Source of the DNA: Alphaproteobacteria bacterium RIFCSPHIGHO2_12_FULL_66_14
Lineage (GTDB): Bacteria > Pseudomonadota > Alphaproteobacteria > Reyranellales > Reyranellaceae
Direction of reading: 5' to 3'
NCBI GenBank assembly: GCA_001767945.1
Contig: MEMN01000119.1
Location: 1-34,981 of the forward strand
Length of the DNA stretch: 34,981 nt
In this document: in pieces, positions 23,860 to 32,261 of the stretch
How the letters are laid out: each line of letters starts with the position of its first letter
How positions within the stretch are numbered: position 1 is the first letter of the stretch
Notes under the pieces: generated by a model
What the model saw: the letters and a program-made list of their open reading frames with translations, nothing else
Told to the model about the DNA's origin: nothing
The model's database searches: none
Translations under genes and position numbers: made by a program

Positions 23860-24753
23860 ATGGCTGCAGACCGCGATTGGCGTTGGATCGCCTGGGCGAT
23901 CCTCGGGATCGGCGGGCTGATCCTGGCCGGCGGCATGGCGTTGGGGCTCGGCAGCCTTCGTCATGTCCTCTACGGCGAGCGTGTCGACGGCGAGGTGATC
24001 GAGATTCGCCGCGAAGGCGACATGTATGCGCCAGTAATTCGTTTCCGGCTGCCCGGCGATGAGGCAGAGACGGTGAAGGATCTCGCCAGCGGCGCGCCCG
24101 ACTTCGCCCTCGGCGATCGGGTCATGATCCTCTACATGCCGCAGGAACCACGCGATTTCCGCATCGACACCTTCGAGCGGTTGTGGCTGTCCGCGATCAT
24201 CGTCACGATCTTCGGCGGCTTCTGGCTGCTGTTCGGTATCGTCGCCTGGGCGCTCTCCCGCGGCGTCGACCTAGTCGTGCTGGGCGAGCAGGCTTTTGCC
24301 GTCATCGCCGCAGGGGCCGGCCTGATCGGGGTCTTCGTCCTGTGGAGCGCGGCCGATCTCTATACCGGCGGCGTACGCGCCGAGGGGATTGTTGTCGAGA
24401 ACCGCGAGAGCCGACGCACCGAGTCCGAGAGCGTCCGGCTGGCCGATGGACGCGAGGTCGATCGGATCGTCGAGCGCATCTCCTTCGCGCCCGTCGTGCG
24501 CTTCAAGACGCACGATGACGGCCGCGAGATCGAGTTTCATGGTCGCGGCGGCAGCGGAAGGTCGTTTTCCGAGGGTGAGCGGGTGACGGTGATCTACGAT
24601 CCGGCCAACCCGATCCGCGCCCGCATCGTATCGTTCGTCGACATCTGGCTGCCCTCCGCCGTGGCATTTGCGGTCGCCGTCGTGTTCGGCGGCGCCGTCT
24701 GGCTGTCGCGACGGGTGCGGCGGCGATCCGCGGAGCCTCAGGGAATTTCGTAG
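23860..24753 (+). CDS. DUF3592-type membrane protein with two extracytoplasmic-like domains
   Basis: A 297-residue protein with membrane segments near residues 9-31, 106-130, 145-170 and 262-284. Between them are two copies of a small beta-rich module with the DUF3592 pattern. The first runs GEVIEIRREGDMYAPVIRF, then GDRVMILYMPQEP; the second EGIVVENRES, then FAPVVRFKT, EGERVTVIYDPANP. The function of DUF3592 is unknown. The start at 23860 follows the previous stop by 10 bases; an earlier in-frame start at 23800 would overlap the upstream gene. The last 16 bases overlap the convergent cyclase gene. Confidence 0.78.
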   Translation: MAADRDWRWIAWAILGIGGLILAGGMALGLGSLRHVLYGERVDGEVIEIRREGDMYAPVIRFRLPGDEAETVKDLASGAPDFALGDRVMILYMPQEPRDFRIDTFERLWLSAIIVTIFGGFWLLFGIVAWALSRGVDLVVLGEQAFAVIAAGAGLIGVFVLWSAADLYTGGVRAEGIVVENRESRRTESESVRLADGREVDRIVERISFAPVVRFKTHDDGREIEFHGRGGSGRSFSEGERVTVIYDPANPIRARIVSFVDIWLPSAVAFAVAVVFGGAVWLSRRVRRRSAEPQGIS

Positions 24754-26147
24754 ACGGCCACTTCCGAGGCCACGCCACGCAGCGCCTGGAGCTGGGCCAC
24801 GGGCCGGTTGCCGCCCGCTCCCAACAGGTTGGCACTCAGTGGATGCTCGATTACCGGGGCGGTCGCCAGGATCGATTGCGACATCGCCAGTCCCTGGACG
24901 CGCGAAGCGATGTTCACCGTCTGGCCGAAATAGTCCTGGCGCTCGTTCAGGTTCACGGCGAGGCAGGGGCCTTCGTGAATGCCGATCTTGAGCAGAAGGT
25001 CCTCACGGCCGTGGGTCGTGTTCATGCGTCGCATCGCTTCGCGCATGCGGAGTGCCGCGGCCAGGGCGCGGTCCGGTGTCGGGAATGTCGCCATTACCGC
25101 GTCGCCGATGGTCTTGACGACGGCGCCGCCCTCAGCGGCCACGATCTCGTTCAGTGCGCCGAAATGCTCGCGCACCAGGTCGAACGCGATCAGATCGCCG
25201 ACTCGCTCGTAGAGTTCAGTCGATCCCTTGAGGTCGGTAAACAGGAAGGTAAGGCTGGTGATTTTCAGCCGCTGGTCGACGTCCAGTGTGTCGGTGCGAT
25301 AGATGTCGCGGAAGGTCTGATTGGACAGCATGCGCTTGGCCGTCATGAACGGTTTGCGCTTGCCGATGAACGCGTGCATCTCGTCGTTCGCGATCCAGAC
25401 CGCCGGCAACACGCGGCGGTCGGTACGGTTCTCGAGCGAAAGCCGGAGCGGACCCGGGCGCAGTTCCATGGTTCCGGTCGGCGCCCGCAAGTCGTTGTAC
25501 ACGAGCGTGAGGTTCTGGCGCTCGCGCGTCGGCTCACCCTTTACGTCGATGAACTGCGCGGAATGGGTCACCGGTTCGAAGACGATGATGAACTCAGCGG
25601 GCAATTGCAGCGACAGCAGCGCCTTTCCTCCGGGCGGCAGTTCAACGGCATCAAGCGTGATTTTCTCTATGGCGGCTTCGAGCGCACCGTCCGGGAGATC
25701 GATCCCGGTGCCCCAGAAAATTTGCCGCATATACTCGGACATCGGCAATTCATGTGGATTGTGTGCCGCGATCCGGCGCACGCGTGGGCTGACGGTGAAG
25801 GTCACCTCGACCATTTCGTCGAGCGTGGCTTCGTAGCCGGCGGCGCACAGCGCGCAATTGTATTCGCTGGCGCGCACGCTCTTCAGCGAGGCGTTGGCGT
25901 CGAGCACCCCGCCGCAGCCGGGGCAGAGAATGTTCCAGGAGAGGTCGAACAACCCGATCCGGGCGGCATGGAGGAACGCGGCGATCGCGCGTTCTTCATC
26001 GAGGCCCAGGCGCTTGGCGACGTCGAGCACGTTGATGCGGCTCAGCTGGTGGTCCGGAGCGCCTCCGACCAGCCGTTCGAGCGCAGCCACACAGTCGGCG
26101 TCCGCAGATTGGCGCAAGACGGCGAACAGGGCTTCCGTTTCGCTCAT
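24738..26147 (-). CDS. Class III adenylate cyclase with N-terminal zinc-ribbon/DUF5939 region
   Basis: A 469-residue soluble cyclase. The N-terminal half has a winged-helix-like start (VLDVAKRLGLDEERAIAAFL), a putative zinc ribbon with Cys75/Cys78 and Cys98/Cys101, then a beta-rich region typical of DUF5939. The catalytic domain (about 295-469) has the metal aspartates Asp305 in FLFTDLKGST and Asp349 in KTIGDAVMATF, and the Asn412/Arg416 pair in VNIASRVQ expected to stabilise the transition state. It should make cAMP from ATP (cGMP cannot be excluded). No membrane segment is present, so regulation is probably by the N-terminal domain. It is the last of three minus-strand genes. Confidence 0.87.
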   Translation of the reverse strand: MSETEALFAVLRQSADADCVAALERLVGGAPDHQLSRINVLDVAKRLGLDEERAIAAFLHAARIGLFDLSWNILCPGCGGVLDANASLKSVRASEYNCALCAAGYEATLDEMVEVTFTVSPRVRRIAAHNPHELPMSEYMRQIFWGTGIDLPDGALEAAIEKITLDAVELPPGGKALLSLQLPAEFIIVFEPVTHSAQFIDVKGEPTRERQNLTLVYNDLRAPTGTMELRPGPLRLSLENRTDRRVLPAVWIANDEMHAFIGKRKPFMTAKRMLSNQTFRDIYRTDTLDVDQRLKITSLTFLFTDLKGSTELYERVGDLIAFDLVREHFGALNEIVAAEGGAVVKTIGDAVMATFPTPDRALAAALRMREAMRRMNTTHGREDLLLKIGIHEGPCLAVNLNERQDYFGQTVNIASRVQGLAMSQSILATAPVIEHPLSANLLGAGGNRPVAQLQALRGVASEVAVYEIP

Positions 26148-26205
26148 TGGGGAATGCTACGCCCAAAAGTCGACCGAATAAACACTCAGCCAAGTCTTTG
26201 CCCCT

Positions 26206-26919
26206 TCAGGCGGATTCGCGTTGGTCCGGCGAAACCTCGCGCCTGATCCACTTGGCGAGCAGGGCTGCGAGCTCGCGCGGCCGTTCCAGCGGCGCCATAT
26301 GGCCGCAGTCCTCGATCACTTCCAGGTGCGCATGTGGCAGGTGCTTCGCCATGCGTTCGGTCTCGGCGAAGCTGCGGAGCCGATCCTGGCGACAGGCCAC
26401 CACGAGCGCGGGGCAGGTGATGTGTTCAAGGTCGGCATAGCCGTCGCGCCGGACGAGGGCTGCCTGCCGCCTGCGCACTTCGGGACCGAGGCGGCGCTGC
26501 ATGCCGCGCAGGCGATCGAGCAGGGCAGGGTCCTTCTCGCGGTCCGGGTGCAGGCCCATGGCTGCCGACACGGCAGCCGCGGCCCGTGGTGGCCGGTCGC
26601 CCGGCCTATAGCCCGCCTTGCGCCGTGCCGTCTCCTCGTCGGAATAGCCGCGCGCCGACGACGCAACGAAGGCCACGCCCGTCACGCGCTCGGGCGCCAT
26701 AAGGGTGAGCACGCGTGCCACGAACCCGCCCATCGAGAAGCCGACCAGCGTGAACCTGTCCGGCGACTCGGCCAACACGCGTCGCGCCATGCCCGCCAGC
26801 GTGTCGTCCTCGTAGACGTTGCCGTAGTGGAGCGGTCCTAGCACCTCGAGGTCCGGGACCATGTCGGTCCACAGATCTCGGTCGCACATGAAGCCCGGGA
26901 GAAGGACGAGGTCAGCCAA
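26206..26919 (-). CDS. Alpha/beta-fold hydrolase
   Basis: About 237 residues. The nucleophile elbow is GFSMGG with Ser62, the acid is probably in VVACRQDRL, and the catalytic histidine is in EDCGHMAPLERP. VLLPGF near the N-terminus forms the oxyanion-hole region. I favour a TTG start at 26919, since it has GGGAG about 9 bases upstream and yields LADLVLLPGFMCDRDLW, the place where related proteins begin; it overlaps the 3' end of the upstream gene by 8 bases. An in-frame TTG at 26949 would add a Pro-rich extension. The substrate is unknown; an ester or thioester is plausible. Confidence 0.82.
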   Translation of the reverse strand: MADLVLLPGFMCDRDLWTDMVPDLEVLGPLHYGNVYEDDTLAGMARRVLAESPDRFTLVGFSMGGFVARVLTLMAPERVTGVAFVASSARGYSDEETARRKAGYRPGDRPPRAAAAVSAAMGLHPDREKDPALLDRLRGMQRRLGPEVRRRQAALVRRDGYADLEHITCPALVVACRQDRLRSFAETERMAKHLPHAHLEVIEDCGHMAPLERPRELAALLAKWIRREVSPDQRESA

Positions 26920-28156
26920 AGAACCGGGCTCCCGCCCAGGCGGCGGCAAGAACCAGGATCAATCCCGGAATGACCCGTACGGCGAAAGCGGCCCCGCCGC
27001 CAGTAACAGCAAAGACCATCTTGGTCAGGGTATTGGTTGTGACTGCGGCCAGGATCGGAACGACCGCGGCGTCGGCGCCGAGCTTGTCCGAAGCGACCAG
27101 GGAGGCCACCGAGATCGCGGGCGAATGGGTGTCGGCGAGGCCGGCAAGGCCGGCGACCGCCAGGACGCCCGCGCCCCCGAACCAGTCGTCAAGAGCGGCC
27201 GAGGCGACGAGGATGACGGCCAGCAAGGCAGCGAACAGCAGCGCAGATCTCAGGCTGAAGGCGTGACCCGGCTCGTCCTGCCGCTCGACCTCGTGACGCA
27301 GCGCAAGCACCGTGAAAACGCCGCCATAAAGCAGTGCCGCCGCGCCGCCACAGGCCAAGGGCACGGAAAGAGCCATAAGGGTAGCGGTGCTGGTCGCGGC
27401 GAGGAGCACGGTTAGCTGGACGAACGTAGCCACGGTCGAGAGCACCGCGGCCGCCACCGCTGGCCTCAGGAGATTGCCGTTCTTGGCCGCGCGCGCACCC
27501 ATGGCGCCGATGGTGGCGACACTCGAAATAAACCCTGAGGCGAGGCCCGCCAGCGGCAGACCGAAGCGGGCGCCCATCAGGCGGACCGCAATGTAGCCCA
27601 GCGCGCTTACGCCCATGACCAGGACGACAACGATCCAGATCGTGCGCGGGTTGAGCGCACCATAGGGCCCGAACGCCTTGTCGGGCAGGAGGGGCAGGAC
27701 GACAAGCGTGGCGCCGGCGAAGATCAGCCCGTCCCGGACTTCTTCCTCTGTCAGTGCCGAGCGCACGAAGCGATGGATGGCGGTGCGCGCGGTCAGCAGC
27801 CCCGCCACGATCACGCCCAGCCCCGCCGCCAGCGCCGGTTCGTGCACGGCGAGCCCGCCCAGCAGCGCCGTCGCGACCAACGCCGCTTCGGTGGACAGGC
27901 CTGGATCCTGGTTGCTCGCCCGCCAATAGGCAAGGCTGGCCATCGCAAACACGCCCGCCGTGACGACGGCGAGCAGCAGGTCGCCACCCACGATCACGGC
28001 GACGGCGCCGCAGAGCGACGTGATGGTGAAGGTGCGGATACCGGCCGGCGCGCGGCCCGGCCCGTCACCCTTGCGGCGCTCGCGGTCGATTCCGATCAGC
28101 AGTCCGATGCCGAGCGCGACGGCGAGGTTGAGGACGAGGGGACTGATGGGCGGCAC
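26912..28156 (-). CDS. MgtC/SapB-DUF4010 family membrane protein
   Basis: About 414 residues with roughly ten or more membrane segments. The N-terminal MgtC-like part has PLVLNLAVALGIGLLIGIDRERR followed by GIRTFTITSLCGA; the rest is DUF4010, with repeated alanine-, valine- and glycine-rich helices and NPRTIWIVVVLVM. MgtC proteins aid growth at low magnesium; the role of these long fusions is unknown. The GTG at 28156 has GGAG at 8-base spacing and gives the family-like start; ATGs at 28174, 28201 and 28213 have weaker or no ribosome binding sites. It is divergent from the ugp-like operon and first in an operon with the hydrolase. Confidence 0.8.
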   Translation of the reverse strand: MPPISPLVLNLAVALGIGLLIGIDRERRKGDGPGRAPAGIRTFTITSLCGAVAVIVGGDLLLAVVTAGVFAMASLAYWRASNQDPGLSTEAALVATALLGGLAVHEPALAAGLGVIVAGLLTARTAIHRFVRSALTEEEVRDGLIFAGATLVVLPLLPDKAFGPYGALNPRTIWIVVVLVMGVSALGYIAVRLMGARFGLPLAGLASGFISSVATIGAMGARAAKNGNLLRPAVAAAVLSTVATFVQLTVLLAATSTATLMALSVPLACGGAAALLYGGVFTVLALRHEVERQDEPGHAFSLRSALLFAALLAVILVASAALDDWFGGAGVLAVAGLAGLADTHSPAISVASLVASDKLGADAAVVPILAAVTTNTLTKMVFAVTGGGAAFAVRVIPGLILVLAAAWAGARFFG

Positions 28157-28293
28157 AAAACTTTCTCCGCTCATTGAGAGGGCGGTGGCAACGATCGCCA
28201 TTATCCCACGCATTTCGAGGACCGTCACTGAACCGTAGCGACTTCGTAACCAGACCTTGTTTCACGCTGCCTATTGAGCCGCCTGAGGTGAAC

Positions 28294-29244
28294 ATGAGCT
28301 TGGCAGGCACGACTGGAATTCTGGAAGGCGTCGACCAAGAACCTGTCGTGGTGCCCAGACGGCGGCCGTGGCGGCGCAGCTATCTGCCATATGCGCTGCT
28401 GGCGCCATCGCTGCTGTTCCTCGGCTTGTTCACCTACCTGCCGGTCATCCGTGTCATCGTCGAATCGCTGTACGATCATCCGCACGGAACCGGCGCGGTG
28501 GCAGCCACCTTCGTCGGGCTCGGGAACTACACCAAGGTGCTGGCCGATCCCGCCTTCCGGCAGGCGGCGCTCAACAACCTCGTCTACGCGCTGGGGACCC
28601 TGATCCCGACCCTGGCGCTGGCACTCGCCTTCGCGCTCGCTGTGCAACGCTCGAGCCGCTTCTCGGCGGTCCTGCGCACCGTGTTCTTCTTCCCCTCGCT
28701 GGTGCCGCTGGTCGCCGCCGCCTCGCTGTTCTTCTTCATCTTCCTACCGGGCATCGGGTTGCTCGACTACTACCTCGCCAAGATCGGCGTCAGAGGGCCG
28801 AACTGGCTGGGCGATTCGGATATCGCGCTGTGGTCGGTGATCGGCCTGACGGTTTGGAAGAACGCGGGCTACTACATGCTCTTCTACATCGCCGGCCTGC
28901 AGAACATCCCGCGCGACACCATCGAGGCGGCGCTGATCGACGGCGCCAACGCCTGGCAGCGGCTGCGCTACGTCATCCTGCCGGCGCTGCTGCCGACCAC
29001 CAGCTTCGTGGTCGTCATCGCGCTGATCAATCTGCTGACCAGCGTCGATCATGTGATCGTGCTGACGCGCGGCGGCCCGTCGAATGCTACCAATCTGCTG
29101 CTCTACTACATCTTCCAGGCAGCGCACGAGAACTTCGAGGTCGGCAAGGCGGCCGCAGCGACCCTTCTGAGCGTGGTCGTCCTGCTGGCAATCTCGCTGG
29201 CCTCGATGCGGATCATGAGCCGGGGTTCGCACCATGAGGCTTGA
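28294..29244 (+). CDS. ugpA: ABC transporter permease, UgpA-like
   Basis: A 316-residue inner-membrane permease of the carbohydrate/glycerol-3-phosphate importer family. It has a basic N-terminus then about six membrane segments starting at YALLAPSLLFLGLFTYLP. The EAA coupling loop is EAALIDGANAWQRLRYVILP. LRTVFFFPSLVPLVAAASLFF matches the family. The start at 28294 has GAGGTG immediately upstream (3-base spacing); the frame is open to 28174 but without conservation. The next permease overlaps it by 11 bases. Assignment to glycerol-3-phosphate rests on the binding protein and the phosphodiesterase downstream. Confidence 0.88.
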   Translation: MSLAGTTGILEGVDQEPVVVPRRRPWRRSYLPYALLAPSLLFLGLFTYLPVIRVIVESLYDHPHGTGAVAATFVGLGNYTKVLADPAFRQAALNNLVYALGTLIPTLALALAFALAVQRSSRFSAVLRTVFFFPSLVPLVAAASLFFFIFLPGIGLLDYYLAKIGVRGPNWLGDSDIALWSVIGLTVWKNAGYYMLFYIAGLQNIPRDTIEAALIDGANAWQRLRYVILPALLPTTSFVVVIALINLLTSVDHVIVLTRGGPSNATNLLLYYIFQAAHENFEVGKAAAATLLSVVVLLAISLASMRIMSRGSHHEA

Positions 29245-30070
29245 GCGCCGCCTGTGGCAGGCCCTGGGCATGGCGCTGTTGGCCGCGGTTGCCTTCCTGT
29301 GGGCGACGCCGTTCCTGTGGACGCTCGTCGCCTCGTTCCGGCCCGAGGGCGCCGGCAGCGCCCGGATGGCGTCGCTGGTGCCGGACACGCCGCAGACGCT
29401 GGAGAATTTCCGCAACGCGCTCGAGAGCGGCGCGTTCGGTCTTTACTACGTGAACACCTTCATCGTCGTTGCGGGCGTGCTGGCGGTCCAGTGCGTCACG
29501 GTCAGCCTGGCAGGATACGCCTTCGCCCGGCTGCGCTTTCCTGGCCGCAACGTGTTGTTCTACGTCTTCCTGCTGCAGCTCATGCTGGTGCCGCCGGCGC
29601 TGATCGTGCCCAACCTGCGCACCATCGTCGATCTTGGCCTCTACGATACCTTGCCCGGCGTCATGGCACCGTACTTCGCCTCGGCCTTCGGCACCTTCCT
29701 CATGCGCCAGACCTTCCTCGCCCTGCCGCGGGACTTCGAGGAGGCCGCGGCGATCGACGGCGCACCGTGGTGGGCGATCGTCTGGTACGTGCTGCTGCCC
29801 ATGGCCCAGCCGGGGCTGGTGGCCTTCGCCATCGTCTCGGTGACCGCCCACTGGAACGAGTTCCTGTGGCCGCTGATGGTGATCAACGATCCCGCCAAGC
29901 ACACGCTCACCATCGGCCTCGCCGCGTTCACGCGCGGCGCCGAGGGCGGCAAGGAATGGGGCGTGCTGGCAGCCGGCACACTTCTCGTCATGGCGCCGCT
30001 CGCGGTGGTCTTCGTCGCCTTCCAGCGGCGGTTCGTCGACAGTTTCGTGTTCAGTGGAGTGAAGGGCTAG
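29234..30070 (+). CDS. ugpE: ABC transporter permease, UgpE-like
   Basis: A 278-residue permease partner with about six membrane segments, beginning MALLAAVAFLWATPFLWTLV. The EAA loop is EEAAAIDGAPWWAIVWYVLLP. LMVINDPAKHTLTIGLAAF near the C-terminus and the terminal FQRRFVDSFVFSGVKG are typical of UgpE/MalG-type proteins. The start overlaps the end of the UgpA-like gene by 11 bases, showing coupled expression. The binding-protein gene follows after 11 bases with an AGGAGG ribosome binding site. Confidence 0.9.
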   Translation: MRLERRLWQALGMALLAAVAFLWATPFLWTLVASFRPEGAGSARMASLVPDTPQTLENFRNALESGAFGLYYVNTFIVVAGVLAVQCVTVSLAGYAFARLRFPGRNVLFYVFLLQLMLVPPALIVPNLRTIVDLGLYDTLPGVMAPYFASAFGTFLMRQTFLALPRDFEEAAAIDGAPWWAIVWYVLLPMAQPGLVAFAIVSVTAHWNEFLWPLMVINDPAKHTLTIGLAAFTRGAEGGKEWGVLAAGTLLVMAPLAVVFVAFQRRFVDSFVFSGVKG

Positions 30071-30081
30071 GAGGCTCAACC

Positions 30082-31395
30082 ATGTCAGCAATATCCCGTT
30101 TGGCGATCGGCGCTTTGGCGTTGTCGTTTGCACTACCGGCGGCGGCGCAGACCAAGATCGATTTCTTCTTTCCCGTCCCCGTCGAGGGCAAGCTGGCGCG
30201 TGAGATGACGCGACTGGTGAAGAGCTACAACGAGAGCCAAAAGGAAGTCGAAGTGACCGCCGTCTATACCGGCGGCTACGACGACACCAAGCTCAAGGCC
30301 CAGGCCGCCGCCAAGGCCGGCAAGCCGCCGGCGGTCGTGCTGATGAGCGCCAACTTCAACGTCGATCTCAAGCTCTCGGGCGACATCCAGTCGCTCGAGC
30401 CGATGCTCAAGGCGGACGGCACCACGCGCGATGCCTTCTTGGCCGATTTCTGGCCGGCGCTGCACGCCAACGCCATGGTCGACGGTGAGCTCTACAGCGT
30501 GCCATTCCACAACTCGACACCACTGCTCTACTACAACGTCGATCACTTCAAGGAAGCGGGCCTCGACCCGGCAAAACCGCCGCGCACATGGGCCGAGCTC
30601 GTGGATGCCGCGAAGAAACTGACCAAACGCGACGGCGACAAGGTCGAGCGTTACGGCTTCACCATGCCAGCAGGCTACGACTATCTCGGCTGGCTGATGG
30701 AGGCGCTCACGTTGTCCAACGGCGGCCGCTACTTCAACGAGGAATACGGCGGCGAGGTCTATTACGACACCGCCTCGATGCTGGGCGCCGCGCGCTTCCT
30801 CGAGGATCTGATCTTCAAGCACAAGGTGATGGCGCAGGGCGTCGTCGAGGCGGGTGGAGTCTCGACATCGTTCTTCGCCGGCAAGGCGTCGATGATGCTG
30901 CTCTCGACCGGCTCGCTGTCGTTCATTCGCGAGAACATGAAGGCGCCCTACGAGGTCGCTTTCGTGCCGAAGAACGTGCGCAACGCCGTGCCGATCGGCG
31001 GCGCCTCCTTGGTCATGTTCAACGGCCAGAGCGAAGACAGCAAGAAGGCCGGCTGGAAGTTCATCAAGTGGCTGTCGTCGGCCGACACGCTCGGTGGCTG
31101 GAGCCGCTTCACCGGCTATTTCTCGCCGCGCAAGTCGGCCTACGACACCGCCGAGATGAAGGCGTTCATCGCCAAGAACCCCGACACCAAGGTGGCGCTC
31201 GAGCAGCTGCCCTACGCCAAGCCGTGGTTCGCCACCTATCAGACCGTGGCGGTGCGCAAGGCGCTGGAGGATGAAATCCAGGCGATGATGAACGGCAAGA
31301 AGAAGCCCGACGTTGCCCTGAAGGACGCGCAGAAGAAGGCCGACGAGCTGATGCGGCCCTACGTTGAGCAGACTGCGCTCAAACTGCCGCGATAG
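30082..31395 (+). CDS. ugpB: ABC transporter substrate-binding protein, UgpB-like
   Basis: A 437-residue periplasmic binding protein with a signal peptide ending near ALPAAAQ (residues 17-23). Segments SVPFHNSTPLLYYNVDHFKE, AGLDPAKPPRTWAELVDA, STGSLSFIREN and IGGASLVMF resemble E. coli UgpB closely over its ligand-binding regions; UgpB binds glycerol-3-phosphate and glycerophosphocholine. The start at 30082 has AGGAGG at 7-base spacing. The frame is open much further upstream but that part is a shadow of the permease gene. High expression relative to the permeases is plausible from the strong ribosome binding site. Confidence 0.9.
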   Translation: MSAISRLAIGALALSFALPAAAQTKIDFFFPVPVEGKLAREMTRLVKSYNESQKEVEVTAVYTGGYDDTKLKAQAAAKAGKPPAVVLMSANFNVDLKLSGDIQSLEPMLKADGTTRDAFLADFWPALHANAMVDGELYSVPFHNSTPLLYYNVDHFKEAGLDPAKPPRTWAELVDAAKKLTKRDGDKVERYGFTMPAGYDYLGWLMEALTLSNGGRYFNEEYGGEVYYDTASMLGAARFLEDLIFKHKVMAQGVVEAGGVSTSFFAGKASMMLLSTGSLSFIRENMKAPYEVAFVPKNVRNAVPIGGASLVMFNGQSEDSKKAGWKFIKWLSSADTLGGWSRFTGYFSPRKSAYDTAEMKAFIAKNPDTKVALEQLPYAKPWFATYQTVAVRKALEDEIQAMMNGKKKPDVALKDAQKKADELMRPYVEQTALKLPR

Positions 31396-31406
31396 GGGAG
31401 TCTTCC

Positions 31407-32252
31407 ATGATCGTCGCCCAGATCACCGACATGCACATCCGGCCTCGTGGCAAGATCGCCTACGACCGGGTTGACAGCAACGCCATGCTGGCGGCGGCCG
31501 TCGTCGCCCTGGAAGCGCTGCCGCGCAAACCAGACCTGGTAGTCGCCACGGGCGACCTCACCGATTGCGGCCTGGTCGAGGAATACCAGGTCCTGCGCGA
31601 GGTTCTGGCGCAGTTGTCGATGCCGGTCTATCTGGTGCCCGGCAATCACGACCGCCGGCCGGAACTCTTCTCCGAGTTCGCGTCGGACGGCTATCTGAAC
31701 AACGACGACGGCTTCCTCCACTACACCGTCGACACGCATCCGCTACGACTGGTCGGACTTGATACCGTCGTGCCGGGCCACGGCCATGGCGAGGTGTGCC
31801 CGAAACGCCTGGCTTGGCTTGCCGCCCGCCTCGAAGAGCAGCCCGACCGGCCGACCCTGATCTTCATGCATCATCCGCCGTTCCGCACCGGGCTGGTCGA
31901 CATGGACAACATCAACTGTCGCAACGGCGCTTCGATGGCGGAGCTGTTGCGGCACCACGACAATGTCGAGCGCGTGGTCTGCGGCCATCATCATCGGCCC
32001 ATCACCACGCGCTGGGCCGGCACCATCGGCTCGGTGGCGCCCAGCACTGCGCATCAGGTCACGCTCGACCTGATCCCGGACGGCGGTCCGGCCACCTTCA
32101 GCATGGAACCACCGGGCTTCCATCTGCATCTGTGGTCGCCGGAGGCAGGCCTCGTGACACACGGCGTTGTCATCGGTGACTTCGCCGGGCCGTTTCCCTT
32201 TGTTCTCGACGCCGACTATCCCGGCCACGCCGCCAAGGCGGAGGCGGCCTAG
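31407..32252 (+). CDS. gpdQ: Binuclear metallophosphodiesterase, GpdQ (glycerophosphodiesterase) type
   Basis: A 281-residue calcineurin-like phosphoesterase. All metal ligands of GpdQ are present: Asp8 and His10 in ITDMH, Asp50 in GDLTDCG, Asn80 in VPGNHD, His156 in FMHHPP, and His194/His196 in CGHHHRP. The segments CGLVEEYQVLREVL and MHHPPFRTG strongly resemble Enterobacter/Klebsiella GpdQ, which hydrolyses glycerophosphodiesters; related enzymes (CpdA) cleave cAMP. It starts 11 bases after ugpB with GGGGAG upstream, so it is the last gene of the operon. No signal peptide is seen: hydrolysis would take place in the cytoplasm after import. It replaces, in function, the unrelated UgpQ of enterobacterial ugp operons. 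Confidence 0.88.
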   Translation: MIVAQITDMHIRPRGKIAYDRVDSNAMLAAAVVALEALPRKPDLVVATGDLTDCGLVEEYQVLREVLAQLSMPVYLVPGNHDRRPELFSEFASDGYLNNDDGFLHYTVDTHPLRLVGLDTVVPGHGHGEVCPKRLAWLAARLEEQPDRPTLIFMHHPPFRTGLVDMDNINCRNGASMAELLRHHDNVERVVCGHHHRPITTRWAGTIGSVAPSTAHQVTLDLIPDGGPATFSMEPPGFHLHLWSPEAGLVTHGVVIGDFAGPFPFVLDADYPGHAAKAEAA

Positions 32253-32261
32253 AAGGCGCGG

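Noticed and set aside
29254-30081. Upstream extension of the UgpB-like frame
   Set aside because: It is an out-of-frame shadow of the UgpE-like permease; the signal peptide and AGGAGG place the start at 30082.
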